Positions 27,905-37,599 of a stretch of 64,000 nucleotides of DNA are shown piece after piece (the stretch's first letter is position 1; the number at the start of each line of letters is the position of its first letter). Source of the DNA: Gammaproteobacteria bacterium (GTDB lineage: Bacteria > Pseudomonadota > Gammaproteobacteria > Pseudomonadales > Pseudohongiellaceae); assembly GCA_021773355.1 (NCBI GenBank), contig JAJFKE010000049.1, positions 62,001-126,000 on the forward strand. The letters are read 5' to 3'. The notes beneath the pieces are model-generated. The model was not told the origin of the DNA. It was given only the letters and a program-made list of their open reading frames with translations, and searched no databases. Position numbers and translations under genes: made by a program.

Positions 27905-29164
27905 ATGAATCTAACCGAACTAAAACAAAAGCCAATCGTTGAACTACTAGCTACGGCCCACGAAATGGGATTGGACAATGTTTCGAGAACACGCAAACAA
28001 GACATTATCTTCGTCATACTGAAAAAACATGCGAAGAACGGCGAAGACATCCATGGCGATGGGGTATTAGAAATTTTGCAGGATGGTTTTGGTTTCTTGC
28101 GCTCGGCGGACTCATCCTATCTAGCAGGGCCGGATGATATCTATGTATCACCCAGCCAGATAAGACGCTTTAATCTGCGCACCGGTGACACAGTCGCAGG
28201 AAAGATTAGACCTCCTAAAGACGGCGAGCGATATTTTGCACTACTAAAAATTCATGAAATTAATTTTAGTAGCCCCGAAGAATCCAAGAACAAAATTCTT
28301 TTCGAAAATCTCACTCCTCTTTTCCCGGACGACCGTCTCACACTGGAAGTCGGCAATGGCAGCACAGAAGACTTAAGCGCCAGGGTAATCGATTTATCCG
28401 CACCAATCGGGAAGGGACAGAGAGGTCTTATTGTATCGCCACCTAAAGCAGGTAAAACATTAATCCTACAAAACATGGCGCAGTCTATATCCAAGAACAA
28501 CCCTGAATGTCGACTCATCGTATTACTGATTGACGAACGCCCGGAAGAAGTTACTGAGATGCAACGCTCCGTACGCGGTGAAGTGGTTGCTAGTACGTTT
28601 GATGAGCCGCCATCACGTCACGTACAAGTTGCCGAGATGGTTATCGAGAAAGCCAAGCGATTGGTTGAACACAAAGAAGATGTAATTATCTTATTGGATT
28701 CTATCACTCGACTTGCACGAGCCTATAACACGATCATTCCTTCATCGGGCAAAGTATTAACCGGTGGTGTTGATGCACATGCACTGGAACGACCAAAGCG
28801 TTTCTTTGGTGCGGCACGTAATCTGGAAGAAGGCGGCAGCCTTACCATTATCGCAACCGCATTGATCGAAACTGGTTCGAAGATGGATGAAGTAATCTAC
28901 GAAGAATTCAAAGGCACGGGTAACATGGAGCTGCACCTTGATAGAAAAATTGCAGAAAAACGTGTGTACCCTGCCATCAATGTACGCCGCTCCGGCACAC
29001 GTCGCGAAGAACTACTGACCTCCGAAGAAGAATTACAACGTATGTGGATTCTAAGAAAGCTGCTTAGCTCGATGGAAGATGTACAGGCAACAGAATTCAT
29101 ACTCGACAAGTTAAAAGAATCGAAAACTAATGAAGAGTTTTTCAACTCGATGAAGCGTAAATAA
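27905..29164 (+). CDS. rho: Transcription termination factor Rho
   Basis: 419 residues, the normal length. The N-terminal RNA-binding domain is visible in [15 protein letters not shown], the P-loop in [11 protein letters not shown], the Walker B in [16 protein letters not shown], and the Q-loop/R-loop region near [20 protein letters not shown]. It is the hexameric RNA-dependent ATPase that ends transcription. trxA-rho-ubiD order is a common gammaproteobacterial arrangement. Confidence 0.96.
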   Translation: MNLTELKQKPIVELLATAHEMGLDNVSRTRKQDIIFVILKKHAKNGEDIHGDGVLEILQDGFGFLRSADSSYLAGPDDIYVSPSQIRRFNLRTGDTVAGKIRPPKDGERYFALLKIHEINFSSPEESKNKILFENLTPLFPDDRLTLEVGNGSTEDLSARVIDLSAPIGKGQRGLIVSPPKAGKTLILQNMAQSISKNNPECRLIVLLIDERPEEVTEMQRSVRGEVVASTFDEPPSRHVQVAEMVIEKAKRLVEHKEDVIILLDSITRLARAYNTIIPSSGKVLTGGVDAHALERPKRFFGAARNLEEGGSLTIIATALIETGSKMDEVIYEEFKGTGNMELHLDRKIAEKRVYPAINVRRSGTRREELLTSEEELQRMWILRKLLSSMEDVQATEFILDKLKESKTNEEFFNSMKRK

Positions 29165-29247
29165 TTCGCCCATCGATTAATCCTGGTGAACTTTGCATTC
29201 AGCCAATTCAAATCACTAACAGCTAATTTGTTAACAAACGGCCAGCC

Positions 29248-30738
29248 ATGTCATTTAGAGATTTGCGCGACTTCATAGAACTTCTTGAGAAAGAAGGCGA
29301 ACTCAAGCGAATTCAGACAGAGGTTGACCCTTATCTGGAAGTCACCGAAATAAGCGACCGTACTCTGCGTAGTAACGGCCCCGCCCTGCTTTTCGAAAAC
29401 CCTAAAGGCTCTAAGATTCCTCTGCTCGCTAATTTGTTTGGCAACACCAGGCGTATTGCCTTGGCCATGGGGCAGGAAAATATCGATGGCCTCAGAGACG
29501 TAGGCAAACTACTAGCCTTTCTCAAAGAACCGGACCCACCCAAGGGATGGAAAGATCTGTGGGAAACACTACCCAGCTATAAAAGCGTGCTGAACATGCC
29601 GGCTAATGTAAAGAAGTCAGCACCCTGTCAGGAAGTGGTGATTGAGGGGAGCGATGTCGATTTAGGCTTCCTGCCCATCCAGACTTGCTGGCCAGGAGAT
29701 GTTGCACCATTAGTAACCTGGCCGCTAGTTATTACCAAAGGACCAGAGAAAGAACGACAAAACCTCGGCATCTACCGTATGCAACTGATAGGGAAGAACA
29801 AGCTGATCATGCGCTGGCTATCCCATAGAGGTGGCGCATTGGATTTTAGAGAATGGCAGCAGGCGCATCCAGGCGAAGCCTTTCCTGTATCCATCGCCAT
29901 CGGTGCCGATCCAGCTACAATTCTGGCAACCGTCACACCAGTACCTGACACGCTTTCTGAATATGCCTTTGCCGGCTTGTTACGCGGCAGCAAAACCGAT
30001 GTAGTAAAGTCTCGAACTAATGATCTGCAGGTACCGGCAAGCGCAGAATTTGTATTAGAAGGTGTAATCGAACCCGGCGAGATGGCCGATGAAGGCCCTT
30101 ACGGCGACCACACCGGCTACTACAATGAAGTAGAAAAGTTTCCAGTGTTCACGGTAAGCTGTATCACTCACCGCGAAGATCCTATCTACCACAGCACCTA
30201 TACCGGCAGACCCCCAGATGAGCCTGCCATGCTAGGTGTAGCACTGAATGAAGTGTTCGTACCTCTTTTACAAAAACAGTTTCCAGAGATTGTCGACTTT
30301 TATCTTCCACCAGAAGGCTGTTCTTATCGACTCGCAGTAGTGAGCATGAAGAAACAATACCCGGGTCATGCCAAGCGCGTGATGATGGGTGTGTGGTCTT
30401 TCCTGCGTCAGTTCATGTATACCAAGTTTGTTATCGTTGTCGATGACGATGTGAATATCCGCAGCTGGGATGACGTGATTTGGGCTATTACCACACGCAT
30501 GGATCCGATTCGTGACACGGTGTTAATTGATAATACACCGATCGACTATCTGGATTTTGCATCTCCCGTATCTGGGCTCGGCTCGAAGATGGGAATGGAT
30601 GCCACCAACAAGATGAAAGGCGAGACGCAACGTAAATGGGGTAGTACCATTAGTATGAGCGACGAGGTTAAGGCAAGAGTCGATAAGATTTGGGACGAGC
30701 TTGAAATTGCTGATATTGAGAGTCCTAAGCCCAAGTAA
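29248..30738 (+). CDS. ubiD: 3-octaprenyl-4-hydroxybenzoate carboxy-lyase (prenylated-FMN decarboxylase)
   Basis: 496 residues, as usual for UbiD. Landmarks: [17 protein letters not shown] at the start, [19 protein letters not shown] (arginine of the active site), and [18 protein letters not shown], which carries the catalytic glutamates. It decarboxylates the ubiquinone precursor, using prenylated FMN made by UbiX. It lies 83 bp after rho on the same strand. Confidence 0.95.
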   Translation: MSFRDLRDFIELLEKEGELKRIQTEVDPYLEVTEISDRTLRSNGPALLFENPKGSKIPLLANLFGNTRRIALAMGQENIDGLRDVGKLLAFLKEPDPPKGWKDLWETLPSYKSVLNMPANVKKSAPCQEVVIEGSDVDLGFLPIQTCWPGDVAPLVTWPLVITKGPEKERQNLGIYRMQLIGKNKLIMRWLSHRGGALDFREWQQAHPGEAFPVSIAIGADPATILATVTPVPDTLSEYAFAGLLRGSKTDVVKSRTNDLQVPASAEFVLEGVIEPGEMADEGPYGDHTGYYNEVEKFPVFTVSCITHREDPIYHSTYTGRPPDEPAMLGVALNEVFVPLLQKQFPEIVDFYLPPEGCSYRLAVVSMKKQYPGHAKRVMMGVWSFLRQFMYTKFVIVVDDDVNIRSWDDVIWAITTRMDPIRDTVLIDNTPIDYLDFASPVSGLGSKMGMDATNKMKGETQRKWGSTISMSDEVKARVDKIWDELEIADIESPKPK

Positions 30739-30795
30739 AATATCCAGCTTTTGTAGTTATTCTTGCTCTAACTTTCTATTCAGGAAGTGAAAATT

Positions 30796-31251
30796 ATGAA
30801 AACAGTTACATCACACATACTTTTTCTAGGGAATTTGTTGGCGCTCGGTCTCTTTGTTAGTTCTATGGCCTATGCGGCGGAGAACGGATCAACATCACCA
30901 GGCATTGAGTTGGAAGACACTAATTGGCAACTTCTACAAATGAAAGTACTGGGTGGTTTCCTTTTTACCGCAGAAGACCCCAGCAAATATAGACTGAATT
31001 TCAGAAGCGAAAATCGACTCACTGGCACGTCTGATTGCAATACGATTACAGGTTCATGGTATCTGGAGAATTCGGCCTTGCGATTTGAGCCCTTTGTTTC
31101 AACTCGTAAGCTATGCCCACCGGGATCGCTACACAATAATTTGGTATTAATCTTGCGAGACATAAGCGCGATTGAGATGCGCGATGGCCATATGATTCTA
31201 ACTACTGGTGCAGATGAATTGGAATTGGAATTTGAAGCTCGAGGCTTTTAG
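30796..31251 (+). CDS. META/HslJ-domain exported protein
   Basis: About 151 residues. A signal peptide ends near AYA (LLALGLFVSSMAYA). The META domain has WQLLQMKV, then RLTGTSDCNTITGSWYLE, and conserved cysteine pairs. HslJ relatives are periplasmic or outer-membrane-associated proteins linked to novobiocin resistance in E. coli and otherwise unknown. The ATG at 30796 is preferred over the GTG at 30787, because AGGAA sits nine bases upstream of the former. Confidence 0.8.
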   Translation: MKTVTSHILFLGNLLALGLFVSSMAYAAENGSTSPGIELEDTNWQLLQMKVLGGFLFTAEDPSKYRLNFRSENRLTGTSDCNTITGSWYLENSALRFEPFVSTRKLCPPGSLHNNLVLILRDISAIEMRDGHMILTTGADELELEFEARGF

Positions 31252-31340
31252 TAAGAAAATCTTTGCAGGCACCACTCTAAGCCGATTTAAAAGTTTCTCT
31301 AGCGTTGCTTTGCCCGCAAAATTTTTGATCCCTGAAATAG

Positions 31341-32948
31341 TCACTCCAGACCAAAAACAAACAGCGTACGCCCACCAATAATCGCGACCCGTTGATTACT
31401 ATCTATTGAGAAGCCCATGGGGTTGGTGCGGACATGTGCGCCTGAATTAAAATTCCATAGAGCATCCCCGTTAGCCGCATCCAGGGCGAAAAAATTTCCC
31501 TCGTTGCTAGATCCAAATACCAAACCGCCAGCGGTGGCCATTACCCCAGACCAGGGAGGAGATTGCAACGGAAACTCCCATTGAAACTTACCCGTCATCA
31601 CCTCCAGAGCAACAACCGCGCCGGAGGCCTCATCACCATCCATCGCCTGCTCGCCGCCGCCGAGAAACGGCTTGCCCGGCTCATAGTCGACATCGGATTT
31701 ATAGTACTTGGCCCCCATGCGCCTGTTGGCCACAAAGAACTGCTCGCTAAGGGGGTTGTAGGAAGGCGAAAACCAATTTGTTGCCCCCTGTAAACTCGGC
31801 CAGACGATATTGCCTTCTCGTGTAGGTTCGGAATTGGGTATGACAATTGGTCTGCCATTATCATCAATTCCTTCCGCCCAGGTTTGGTAGGAATAGGCTT
31901 CGCCCAGCAAAAATTCGCCGCTCTCACGATCAATCAGATAGTAGAACGCATTGCGATTGGCCAGTGCCAGCAGCTTCCGCTGCTCGCCTTCGAATTCGCC
32001 ATCCAGCAATACCGGTATTTGATTCGCATCCCAATCATGGGTGTCGTGGGGAGTGTACTGGAAATGCCAGCGCATTTCTCCTGTGTCAGGATCCAGCGCC
32101 AATACCGAGCAGGTGAAAAGATTATCGCCCGGTCTGACATCCCCATTCCAATCCGGTGCCGGGTTGCCAGTAGTCCAATACAGGGTATTGAGTTCGGCAT
32201 CAAAGGAACCAGTTAGCCAGGTAGATCCACCGCCAGTTTGCCAATCGTCCCCCTGCCAGGTTTCACTGCCGGGTTCGCCTGGCGCCGGCACGGTATAGGT
32301 TCGCCAAATTCGCTCACCACTGTCTGCATCGTAGGCATCGACAAACGCGCGTACTCCGGCCTCGGCACCACTTACTCCGACTATGATCTTGCCATCCAGT
32401 GCCAACGGCGCCAGGGTCATGGAAAAACCGGTGTCGTTGTCCGCAACTGTGGTTTCCCAACGTACCGCGCCGGTACCAGCATCGAGGGCAAAGAGACGAG
32501 CGTCCAGAGTGGCGACATAAACCTTGTCATCCAACAAGGCTACGCCACGATTAATGCGCGGGAAGCCGATGTTCAACACGCTATTGGGGATTTCCGGAGA
32601 CCAGCGCCACAGGACTTTCCCAGTACGCGCATCCAGGGAAGTCACCGTGCTTGGCGATTCGGTGAGATACATAATGCCATCGGCGACCAGGGGTGTGGTT
32701 TCCTGCAAGCCGGCACCAGCAATTCCGGCTGTGGGCATTTGATAGGCCCACATCACCTTCAGTTGATTAACATTGCTGCTGTTAATTTCAGTCAAGGGTG
32801 AAAATCGCTGGGAACTATAGCCACCGGAATAGGACAGCCAGTCTGCGCCATTGGTCTCATCAGCCAACAGTTGCTGGTAACTGGTATCTGCAAAACCGAC
32901 AATGCCGAATTGAACTGCGACCAAAGCGAATAGTATTTTCTGCAGCAT
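31341..32948 (-). CDS. PQQ-dependent alcohol-type dehydrogenase (quinoprotein)
   Basis: 535 residues with signal peptide and an eight-bladed propeller (repeated W-motifs such as GKVLWRWSPE and GAVRWETTV). The catalytic region reads HDTHDWDANQ; the aspartate two residues on that marks lanthanide enzymes is asparagine. It has only one cysteine, so lacks the vicinal disulfide seen in methanol dehydrogenases. It should oxidise an alcohol or aldehyde in the periplasm and give electrons to the dihaem cytochrome c encoded just upstream. The ATG overlaps the cytochrome stop (TAATG at 32946-32950), showing translational coupling. Confidence 0.85.
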   Translation of the reverse strand: MLQKILFALVAVQFGIVGFADTSYQQLLADETNGADWLSYSGGYSSQRFSPLTEINSSNVNQLKVMWAYQMPTAGIAGAGLQETTPLVADGIMYLTESPSTVTSLDARTGKVLWRWSPEIPNSVLNIGFPRINRGVALLDDKVYVATLDARLFALDAGTGAVRWETTVADNDTGFSMTLAPLALDGKIIVGVSGAEAGVRAFVDAYDADSGERIWRTYTVPAPGEPGSETWQGDDWQTGGGSTWLTGSFDAELNTLYWTTGNPAPDWNGDVRPGDNLFTCSVLALDPDTGEMRWHFQYTPHDTHDWDANQIPVLLDGEFEGEQRKLLALANRNAFYYLIDRESGEFLLGEAYSYQTWAEGIDDNGRPIVIPNSEPTREGNIVWPSLQGATNWFSPSYNPLSEQFFVANRRMGAKYYKSDVDYEPGKPFLGGGEQAMDGDEASGAVVALEVMTGKFQWEFPLQSPPWSGVMATAGGLVFGSSNEGNFFALDAANGDALWNFNSGAHVRTNPMGFSIDSNQRVAIIGGRTLFVFGLE

Positions 32949-33790
32949 TAGACCTCTCCCTTTAAACTCATCAAATAGGAGACCACATCGTCTACCTCTT
33001 GCTCGCTTAGCACCGCTCCGTAACCCGGCATCAAACTGTGACCGAAGCCCTTTTCATAACTGATGAGTTTCGCCTTATCGAAGGAGTAGATCGCGCCTGT
33101 GATATCTCTCATTTGTACCGAGAACTCATCTTCGTTTATACGCATGCCTTCATAGGTTCCGTACTCAGAGACTACCCGCACAGTAAGAAAGGCATTGATA
33201 GTACCTCGCTGTCGCGTCGCGATTCTGGGCTGATCTGCATCGGGATTGGTTACCGCTCGGCGTAAATAGTCGGCGTTGCGGCGCCTGCCGACTTCACTTA
33301 GTTCCGGACCCACACCATTTCCAGCCCCATCCAGAATGTGACAGCTGGCACAATTGCCCTTGGTTTGATAAACAAGTTCTCCCGCCGCCGCATCACCGGG
33401 CATTACTTCTGCTGGTAGCTCGCCGAGCGCACGGACATAGCCGGCCAGACGCAGTAACTCAGTCTCATTGAGGGTCCAGGAACCCGGCATTGCCGTTCCA
33501 GGAATTCCTGTCGCAATTAGCGAGATCAGCGCGATATCGTCCGGCGCATGGCGTAGCCGAGCTTGGGTCAAGTTCGCGCCCTCACCACCTTCGCCCAACA
33601 TGCCATGGCAGCGGGCGCAGTGAGTTTGGAACAGAGTCTGTCCAACATTCAGGTCGTTCTGGGTTAGCGTAGCGAGAGGAGATTCGGCTGTCTGCGCTGT
33701 GGCAGAAAAATGCTGACCTGCTAATACCGCTGAGATAAGCCAGATTGCCAATTTTGCTACAGATTTATTATTCCTGGAGTTTCTGAACAA
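32948..33790 (-). CDS. Dihaem c-type cytochrome
   Basis: 280 residues with a signal peptide (cleaved near TAQ) and two haem motifs, CARCH at residues 58-62 and CASCH at 147-151. Probable axial methionines are in TAMPGSW and SLMPGYG. It should accept electrons from the PQQ dehydrogenase, whose gene overlaps it by one base. The start is the TTG at 33790, because AGGAG is seven bases upstream. Confidence 0.88.
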   Translation of the reverse strand: MFRNSRNNKSVAKLAIWLISAVLAGQHFSATAQTAESPLATLTQNDLNVGQTLFQTHCARCHGMLGEGGEGANLTQARLRHAPDDIALISLIATGIPGTAMPGSWTLNETELLRLAGYVRALGELPAEVMPGDAAAGELVYQTKGNCASCHILDGAGNGVGPELSEVGRRRNADYLRRAVTNPDADQPRIATRQRGTINAFLTVRVVSEYGTYEGMRINEDEFSVQMRDITGAIYSFDKAKLISYEKGFGHSLMPGYGAVLSEQEVDDVVSYLMSLKGEV

Positions 33791-33899
33791 TTTATTTCTC
33801 CTCGATTTGCCGGATCAATAACGAGTCACGCGGTCAGATACCGTCTTGAAAATTAAGCAGTAACCGCAATTATATTCTCATCGACCGGTGTTCTGTTTT

Positions 33900-34922
33900 T
33901 CAGAACAAGGCCAGTGGGTTCATAGGCGAACCTGTTCCGCCTTGAACTCGCAGCGGAGAACCGACGAAAAGAAATTCCCATCGATTTTTTTCGATCGCAG
34001 TTTCGGCGAGTGCATCGAGATCGAGGTTGTCTAGCAGAGGCAAACCCAATCCAACCAGAACCAGCTCATGCAGGGGATTAAGCAAGCCCTCTACGCCCGA
34101 TGGCATCACATCACTAACTCCGTCAGATCCAAGTACGGCTACATCACGCTGCTTTAGCCATTTGGCGACAGAGGCATGGGAACCCGCGGCCTGCCCTACG
34201 AAGTTCCATTGCCCCAGCTGCCTTACCCGTTCCCAGCGGCCGGTGCGAATCAACAACACATCTCCGCTAGTAACACGCAACCCGGTTCTTTCTTCCCAGG
34301 CCTCAAGATCGGCACTGGTAATTGCCGTGCCGGGTTCCAGGTAGTCGACACCCCGTAGCCAAGGCACATCGATGAGAATACCGCGGCTAAAAATGCCTTT
34401 ATAAGCATTATGTATCCCGAGTCGACTTGAGCCATCGGGTTGTAGTTCATCAACTGAAAAACCGTTGTACATTTGGCCCTTGTGGGCAAAGTGGGGCAAG
34501 CCATCCATGTGCGAATGGGCGAAGCCATGATACTGCACGCTATAGGAGTCACCCGCTACTGCATGACCACCGAAGGTGGACACAGAAAGGCTGTGCTCAA
34601 ATGGATTGGAATTGAGTGAGTCTTGTTGCTTGTTTGCAAATAGGGATAGGGAGACCGTGGTGCCGTCCCGTACCAGGGTTGCGGCTTCTTTCCGCTTCTC
34701 GTCGGTAATGAGGTTTAGTGTTCCTAATTCATCTTGGTTCCCCCACCTACCCCAATTTGAAATTTCCTGCATCCACTGATCGAACTCAACTCGACTCACC
34801 GGTTCGGCCGATTGCGCTGAAGCTTCCATGAAAAATCCGAAACAGCTTAAGCACATGAGCAGTGCTAAGGATAACGCTTGAGAGGACGATTTTTTCGTTG
34901 CTAAATACAGATCCATTTTCAT
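33900..34922 (-). CDS. Cyclase family (kynurenine formamidase-like) exported protein
   Basis: 340 residues. A signal peptide ends near ASA. The metal-binding motif of the cyclase/KynB family is present as HSHMDGLPH (normally HxGTHxDxPxH), and the C-terminal half has VLLIRTGRWE and GSDGVSDVMP. Members hydrolyse amides such as N-formylkynurenine or act as metal-dependent hydrolases, but periplasmic examples have unknown substrates. It follows the cytochrome-PQQ pair by 109 bp on the same strand. Confidence 0.82.
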   Translation of the reverse strand: MKMDLYLATKKSSSQALSLALLMCLSCFGFFMEASAQSAEPVSRVEFDQWMQEISNWGRWGNQDELGTLNLITDEKRKEAATLVRDGTTVSLSLFANKQQDSLNSNPFEHSLSVSTFGGHAVAGDSYSVQYHGFAHSHMDGLPHFAHKGQMYNGFSVDELQPDGSSRLGIHNAYKGIFSRGILIDVPWLRGVDYLEPGTAITSADLEAWEERTGLRVTSGDVLLIRTGRWERVRQLGQWNFVGQAAGSHASVAKWLKQRDVAVLGSDGVSDVMPSGVEGLLNPLHELVLVGLGLPLLDNLDLDALAETAIEKNRWEFLFVGSPLRVQGGTGSPMNPLALF

Positions 34923-34991
34923 TTTTTACTCGCTTTCACGTTGTGGATTCTGGGCGCAAGTCTCAATTGACTATTATCCCCGGTAGTTTGT

Positions 34992-35354
34992 TTATTCGTA
35001 CCATATTTCTATTTCGTAGCCATCGGGATCTAGTATATACAGATAAGGGTAGCCAGGAGAAAACTCTCCAGTCTTAATTATTTCTGCTCCAACTGCCTTT
35101 GCGCTATCGATAGCATGGCCAATATCGGAGGCACTCATGAGCCGAAAACCAAAATGGCTTATGCCACCACAGCGACCAGCTTTCTCTGATTTAACAAAGG
35201 CGATGACATCCTTTTTTCCGGGACCAACAACCTGGACGCTATTTTCGTCTCTAAAATATTCCTTCACTCCAAACATTTCTTGATAGAAACGAAGAGACAC
35301 ATCAATGTCACTCACCTCTAGATTTATATGAGTCAGGCCATGAGTTTTTATCAT
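34992..35354 (-). CDS. VOC-fold (glyoxalase/bleomycin-resistance-like) protein
   Basis: 120 residues, one vicinal-oxygen-chelate unit repeated as two half domains. Visible features are GLTHINLEVSD, the ISHFGFRL strand, and the GYEIEIWYE ending. Histidine 10 and the C-terminal glutamate could bind metal. The substrate cannot be predicted. It stands between the cyclase and the truncated metallophosphoesterase. Confidence 0.8.
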   Translation of the reverse strand: MIKTHGLTHINLEVSDIDVSLRFYQEMFGVKEYFRDENSVQVVGPGKKDVIAFVKSEKAGRCGGISHFGFRLMSASDIGHAIDSAKAVGAEIIKTGEFSPGYPYLYILDPDGYEIEIWYE

Positions 35355-35494
35355 TTCTTTAATACCCGGCTAGTAAGCTGGCTTTCCTGGTAAAGACTCC
35401 TAAATACCAAAAGAGGCAGAGAGTCAAGAGTTGACCAACAAGGTGAATCCGCAAGAGCTAACTCAGCGGCCTTGATCTCCATTTTGTATCTGAA

Positions 35495-35620
35495 TTAAAC
35501 CCAACAAACCTCGCTTTCCAGACTGCCATCCTCAAATAGATCCAGAATTCTATATCCCCTTCTGTTTCCATCAAACTTATGAAATTTCATAAAGTCAGTA
35601 TTGTCCTTTGTCTCTGTTTT
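35495..35620 (-). other. In-frame continuation after the cpdA-like stop
   Basis: Beyond the TAA at 35621-35623 the same frame stays open for 41 codons to a TAA at 35495-35497. It encodes KFDGNRRGYRILDLFEDGSL, the sort of C-terminal strand pair that ends full-length CpdA proteins (PGYRxLxLxxDG). The segment is therefore a detached C-terminus rather than random sequence. Confidence 0.75.
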
Positions 35621-36277
35621 TTACGAATGAATAGCTTCAAATAGCGTAGAAGGAGTGGTTAGAAGTTTTATTCCTTGATGCTCACTTTCCGTTTGGTAGT
35701 GAGTATGGCCAGAAATTACAGCTTTAATATTGCCGTGCTGTGATAGAAACTTCAACAGTTGCTCTCGACCAAGTAGCTGACAGGCAGGTGCCAGGCACTC
35801 TGGTGTAGGGCTATGATGCATTGCTACGAGGTAATGCTTCCCATGCAATGAGTCATAGGTTTGTTTGAGCTCAGTCAGAGTTTCAGAGCTGATATTTCCG
35901 TGTTCTTGTTTCGGCACTGTGGTATCTAAAAAAACAACAGCCCAATTTATGCTCTCGACTATCTTGCTCTCTACCATCACTATATGTTGCCCTAGCAACG
36001 AAGTCTTTATGTTTTTAACTGAGTCGTGGTTTCCGGTAATAACGTAGATAGGCAGTTCAATTCGAGCTAGTACTTTTTCCAACACCCTATAGCTTTCGAC
36101 CGAACCATCATGCACCAAGTCACCAGTAACTAGGATCAGGCTCGGTTTAACTGTTAGAGAATTAATACTCGAAATAACCTCTTCGAGTGCTTCTACGGGG
36201 TCCCAACTAAGCACGCTATTGCTATAGTCATCTACTATATGAGTGTCGGTAATCTGAACTATTCTTTCGAACTTCAT
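35621..36277 (-). CDS. cpdA: 3',5'-cAMP phosphodiesterase-like metallophosphoesterase, C-terminally truncated
   Basis: 218 residues. The dimetal motifs are intact: QITDTHI, VTGDLVHDG, TGNHDS, MHHSP, and SGHTHYQT. CpdA-type enzymes usually have about 260-275 residues. The frame here ends just after LLTTPSTLF, where the family continues with a conserved ending found in frame after the stop (35495-35620). A nonsense change is thus likely. The catalytic core is complete, so the short product could still be active. It is not in an obvious operon. Confidence 0.8.
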   Translation of the reverse strand: MKFERIVQITDTHIVDDYSNSVLSWDPVEALEEVISSINSLTVKPSLILVTGDLVHDGSVESYRVLEKVLARIELPIYVITGNHDSVKNIKTSLLGQHIVMVESKIVESINWAVVFLDTTVPKQEHGNISSETLTELKQTYDSLHGKHYLVAMHHSPTPECLAPACQLLGREQLLKFLSQHGNIKAVISGHTHYQTESEHQGIKLLTTPSTLFEAIHS

Positions 36278-36385
36278 CTAAGCACTCTTCAAAGAAATCA
36301 AAAGACCCAAGAGCTTTAAATTCCTAGGTTTGAGATTAGCATAAGCAAATTAATCTGCCTCCATTGATCGCGACCCGATTTATTG

Positions 36386-37357
36386 CTAATTCTGTTGTCC
36401 AGCTTGACCAAGGGCCTCTAACCTGCGCCATCCGCCTAAGATACCCGCCATGGCATAATTACCCTCGTGGCAGGCGTACTCATAAATAGGTTCTTCTGAG
36501 CGAGTCATGGGAAACATCACCGTCCAGGGTGCGGTCCAGGTAGTGGGGTCAGTAATAGTAAATTCGTATCCCAGCGTGTCCCCATCAATCAACCAAAATT
36601 TCTCCAGCAGATGCATATTCGCGCTGGAGTTACCGAAGGCAGTGTCGCGGGCGAAGTAATTGGTTTCTATAACCAAGGTATCGTTTTCCCAATGACCGAT
36701 TGAATCTCCTTCCCATTTCCGCGGCTGTTCTCGATGAGTCGATGTGTACATCTTTACCGGGCGGATGTTGTGCACCATCTCATTGTGCATGAGCAGGTAG
36801 TCATCGGTCTGGATCAACTGCACATTGTTATTGTAGGCACTCGGGATCATAGGCGGGCCGGAGTTGAACCCCATGATACAACGTTCTGACAAGGGCCTTA
36901 CTTCGACTCCCTCGGCGAGACGGGCAGCTTCTCTCCTCAGTCGGTTTCTCTCCTCCGCCGCTTCCGTTAGCGCCGGTATGCGACCGTTTGGGGGGTCTAC
37001 AACCAGTGAGGTGCGCCTGTCCCCCAGTATCTCTTCGCCGCGGTCATACCAGAACTGGTTATAGTCACCGGTTGTGCTGGTGTCGGTGAAATTGTCCCGA
37101 TCGCGCCGTTCCAGTTCTTCCGCTTCGAATATCGCCGCCTCTTCGGCGGTAAGCGTTGCTTTATTGCCCAGTGCTTCAGGTCGTTGAAAGGGCGTGATGG
37201 TTCGAAAATCCCAGGTGCCTTGCAAGTCCGGGCGACCATCGTGCAGGCGTGGGACGTCATCAGCAGCGGATTGGGAGAAAACTACAATAGGCATGGTAAA
37301 AATACCCAGCAAGACGACTAAACATGCTGCTTTTCTACGAGAATTTTGAATCGTCAT
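36386..37357 (-). CDS. Exported protein of unknown function
   Basis: 323 residues. A signal peptide ends near VFS. The mature part begins RLHDGRPDLQGTWDFRT and has a second conserved block, WENDTLVIETNYFARD. Similar proteins occur widely in Acidobacteria and marine Gammaproteobacteria, often near PQQ enzymes, amidohydrolases or oxidoreductases, without an assigned function. I cannot name a reaction. Positions 37358-37599 upstream hold no gene I can support. Confidence 0.75.
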   Translation of the reverse strand: MTIQNSRRKAACLVVLLGIFTMPIVVFSQSAADDVPRLHDGRPDLQGTWDFRTITPFQRPEALGNKATLTAEEAAIFEAEELERRDRDNFTDTSTTGDYNQFWYDRGEEILGDRRTSLVVDPPNGRIPALTEAAEERNRLRREAARLAEGVEVRPLSERCIMGFNSGPPMIPSAYNNNVQLIQTDDYLLMHNEMVHNIRPVKMYTSTHREQPRKWEGDSIGHWENDTLVIETNYFARDTAFGNSSANMHLLEKFWLIDGDTLGYEFTITDPTTWTAPWTVMFPMTRSEEPIYEYACHEGNYAMAGILGGWRRLEALGQAGQQN

Positions 37358-37599
37358 TCAAACCTCCGTTATTCGAGCAGGAATTGGGATGTCAGGATTG
37401 CGGTAAAGACTTTAAATTACGCCAGACGAGCTGGGTTTTCAAGGTGAGATTTGGAGGCCTAAGAACATATTCACTTCGTGTTGGATATCTCTCTGCTAGG
37501 TAAAGCTAGAAAGAACCAATAAGCTGGTGGCTTACTAGTAACTGCTATGACCTCCCAGGAAAATTATTCGCACTCAATTACAACAAATATTTGAAGTAG

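Noticed and set aside
31341..32948. Lanthanide-dependent methanol dehydrogenase (XoxF-like)
   Set aside because: The aspartate two residues after the catalytic aspartate is absent (DWDANQ), and the vicinal cysteine pair is missing.
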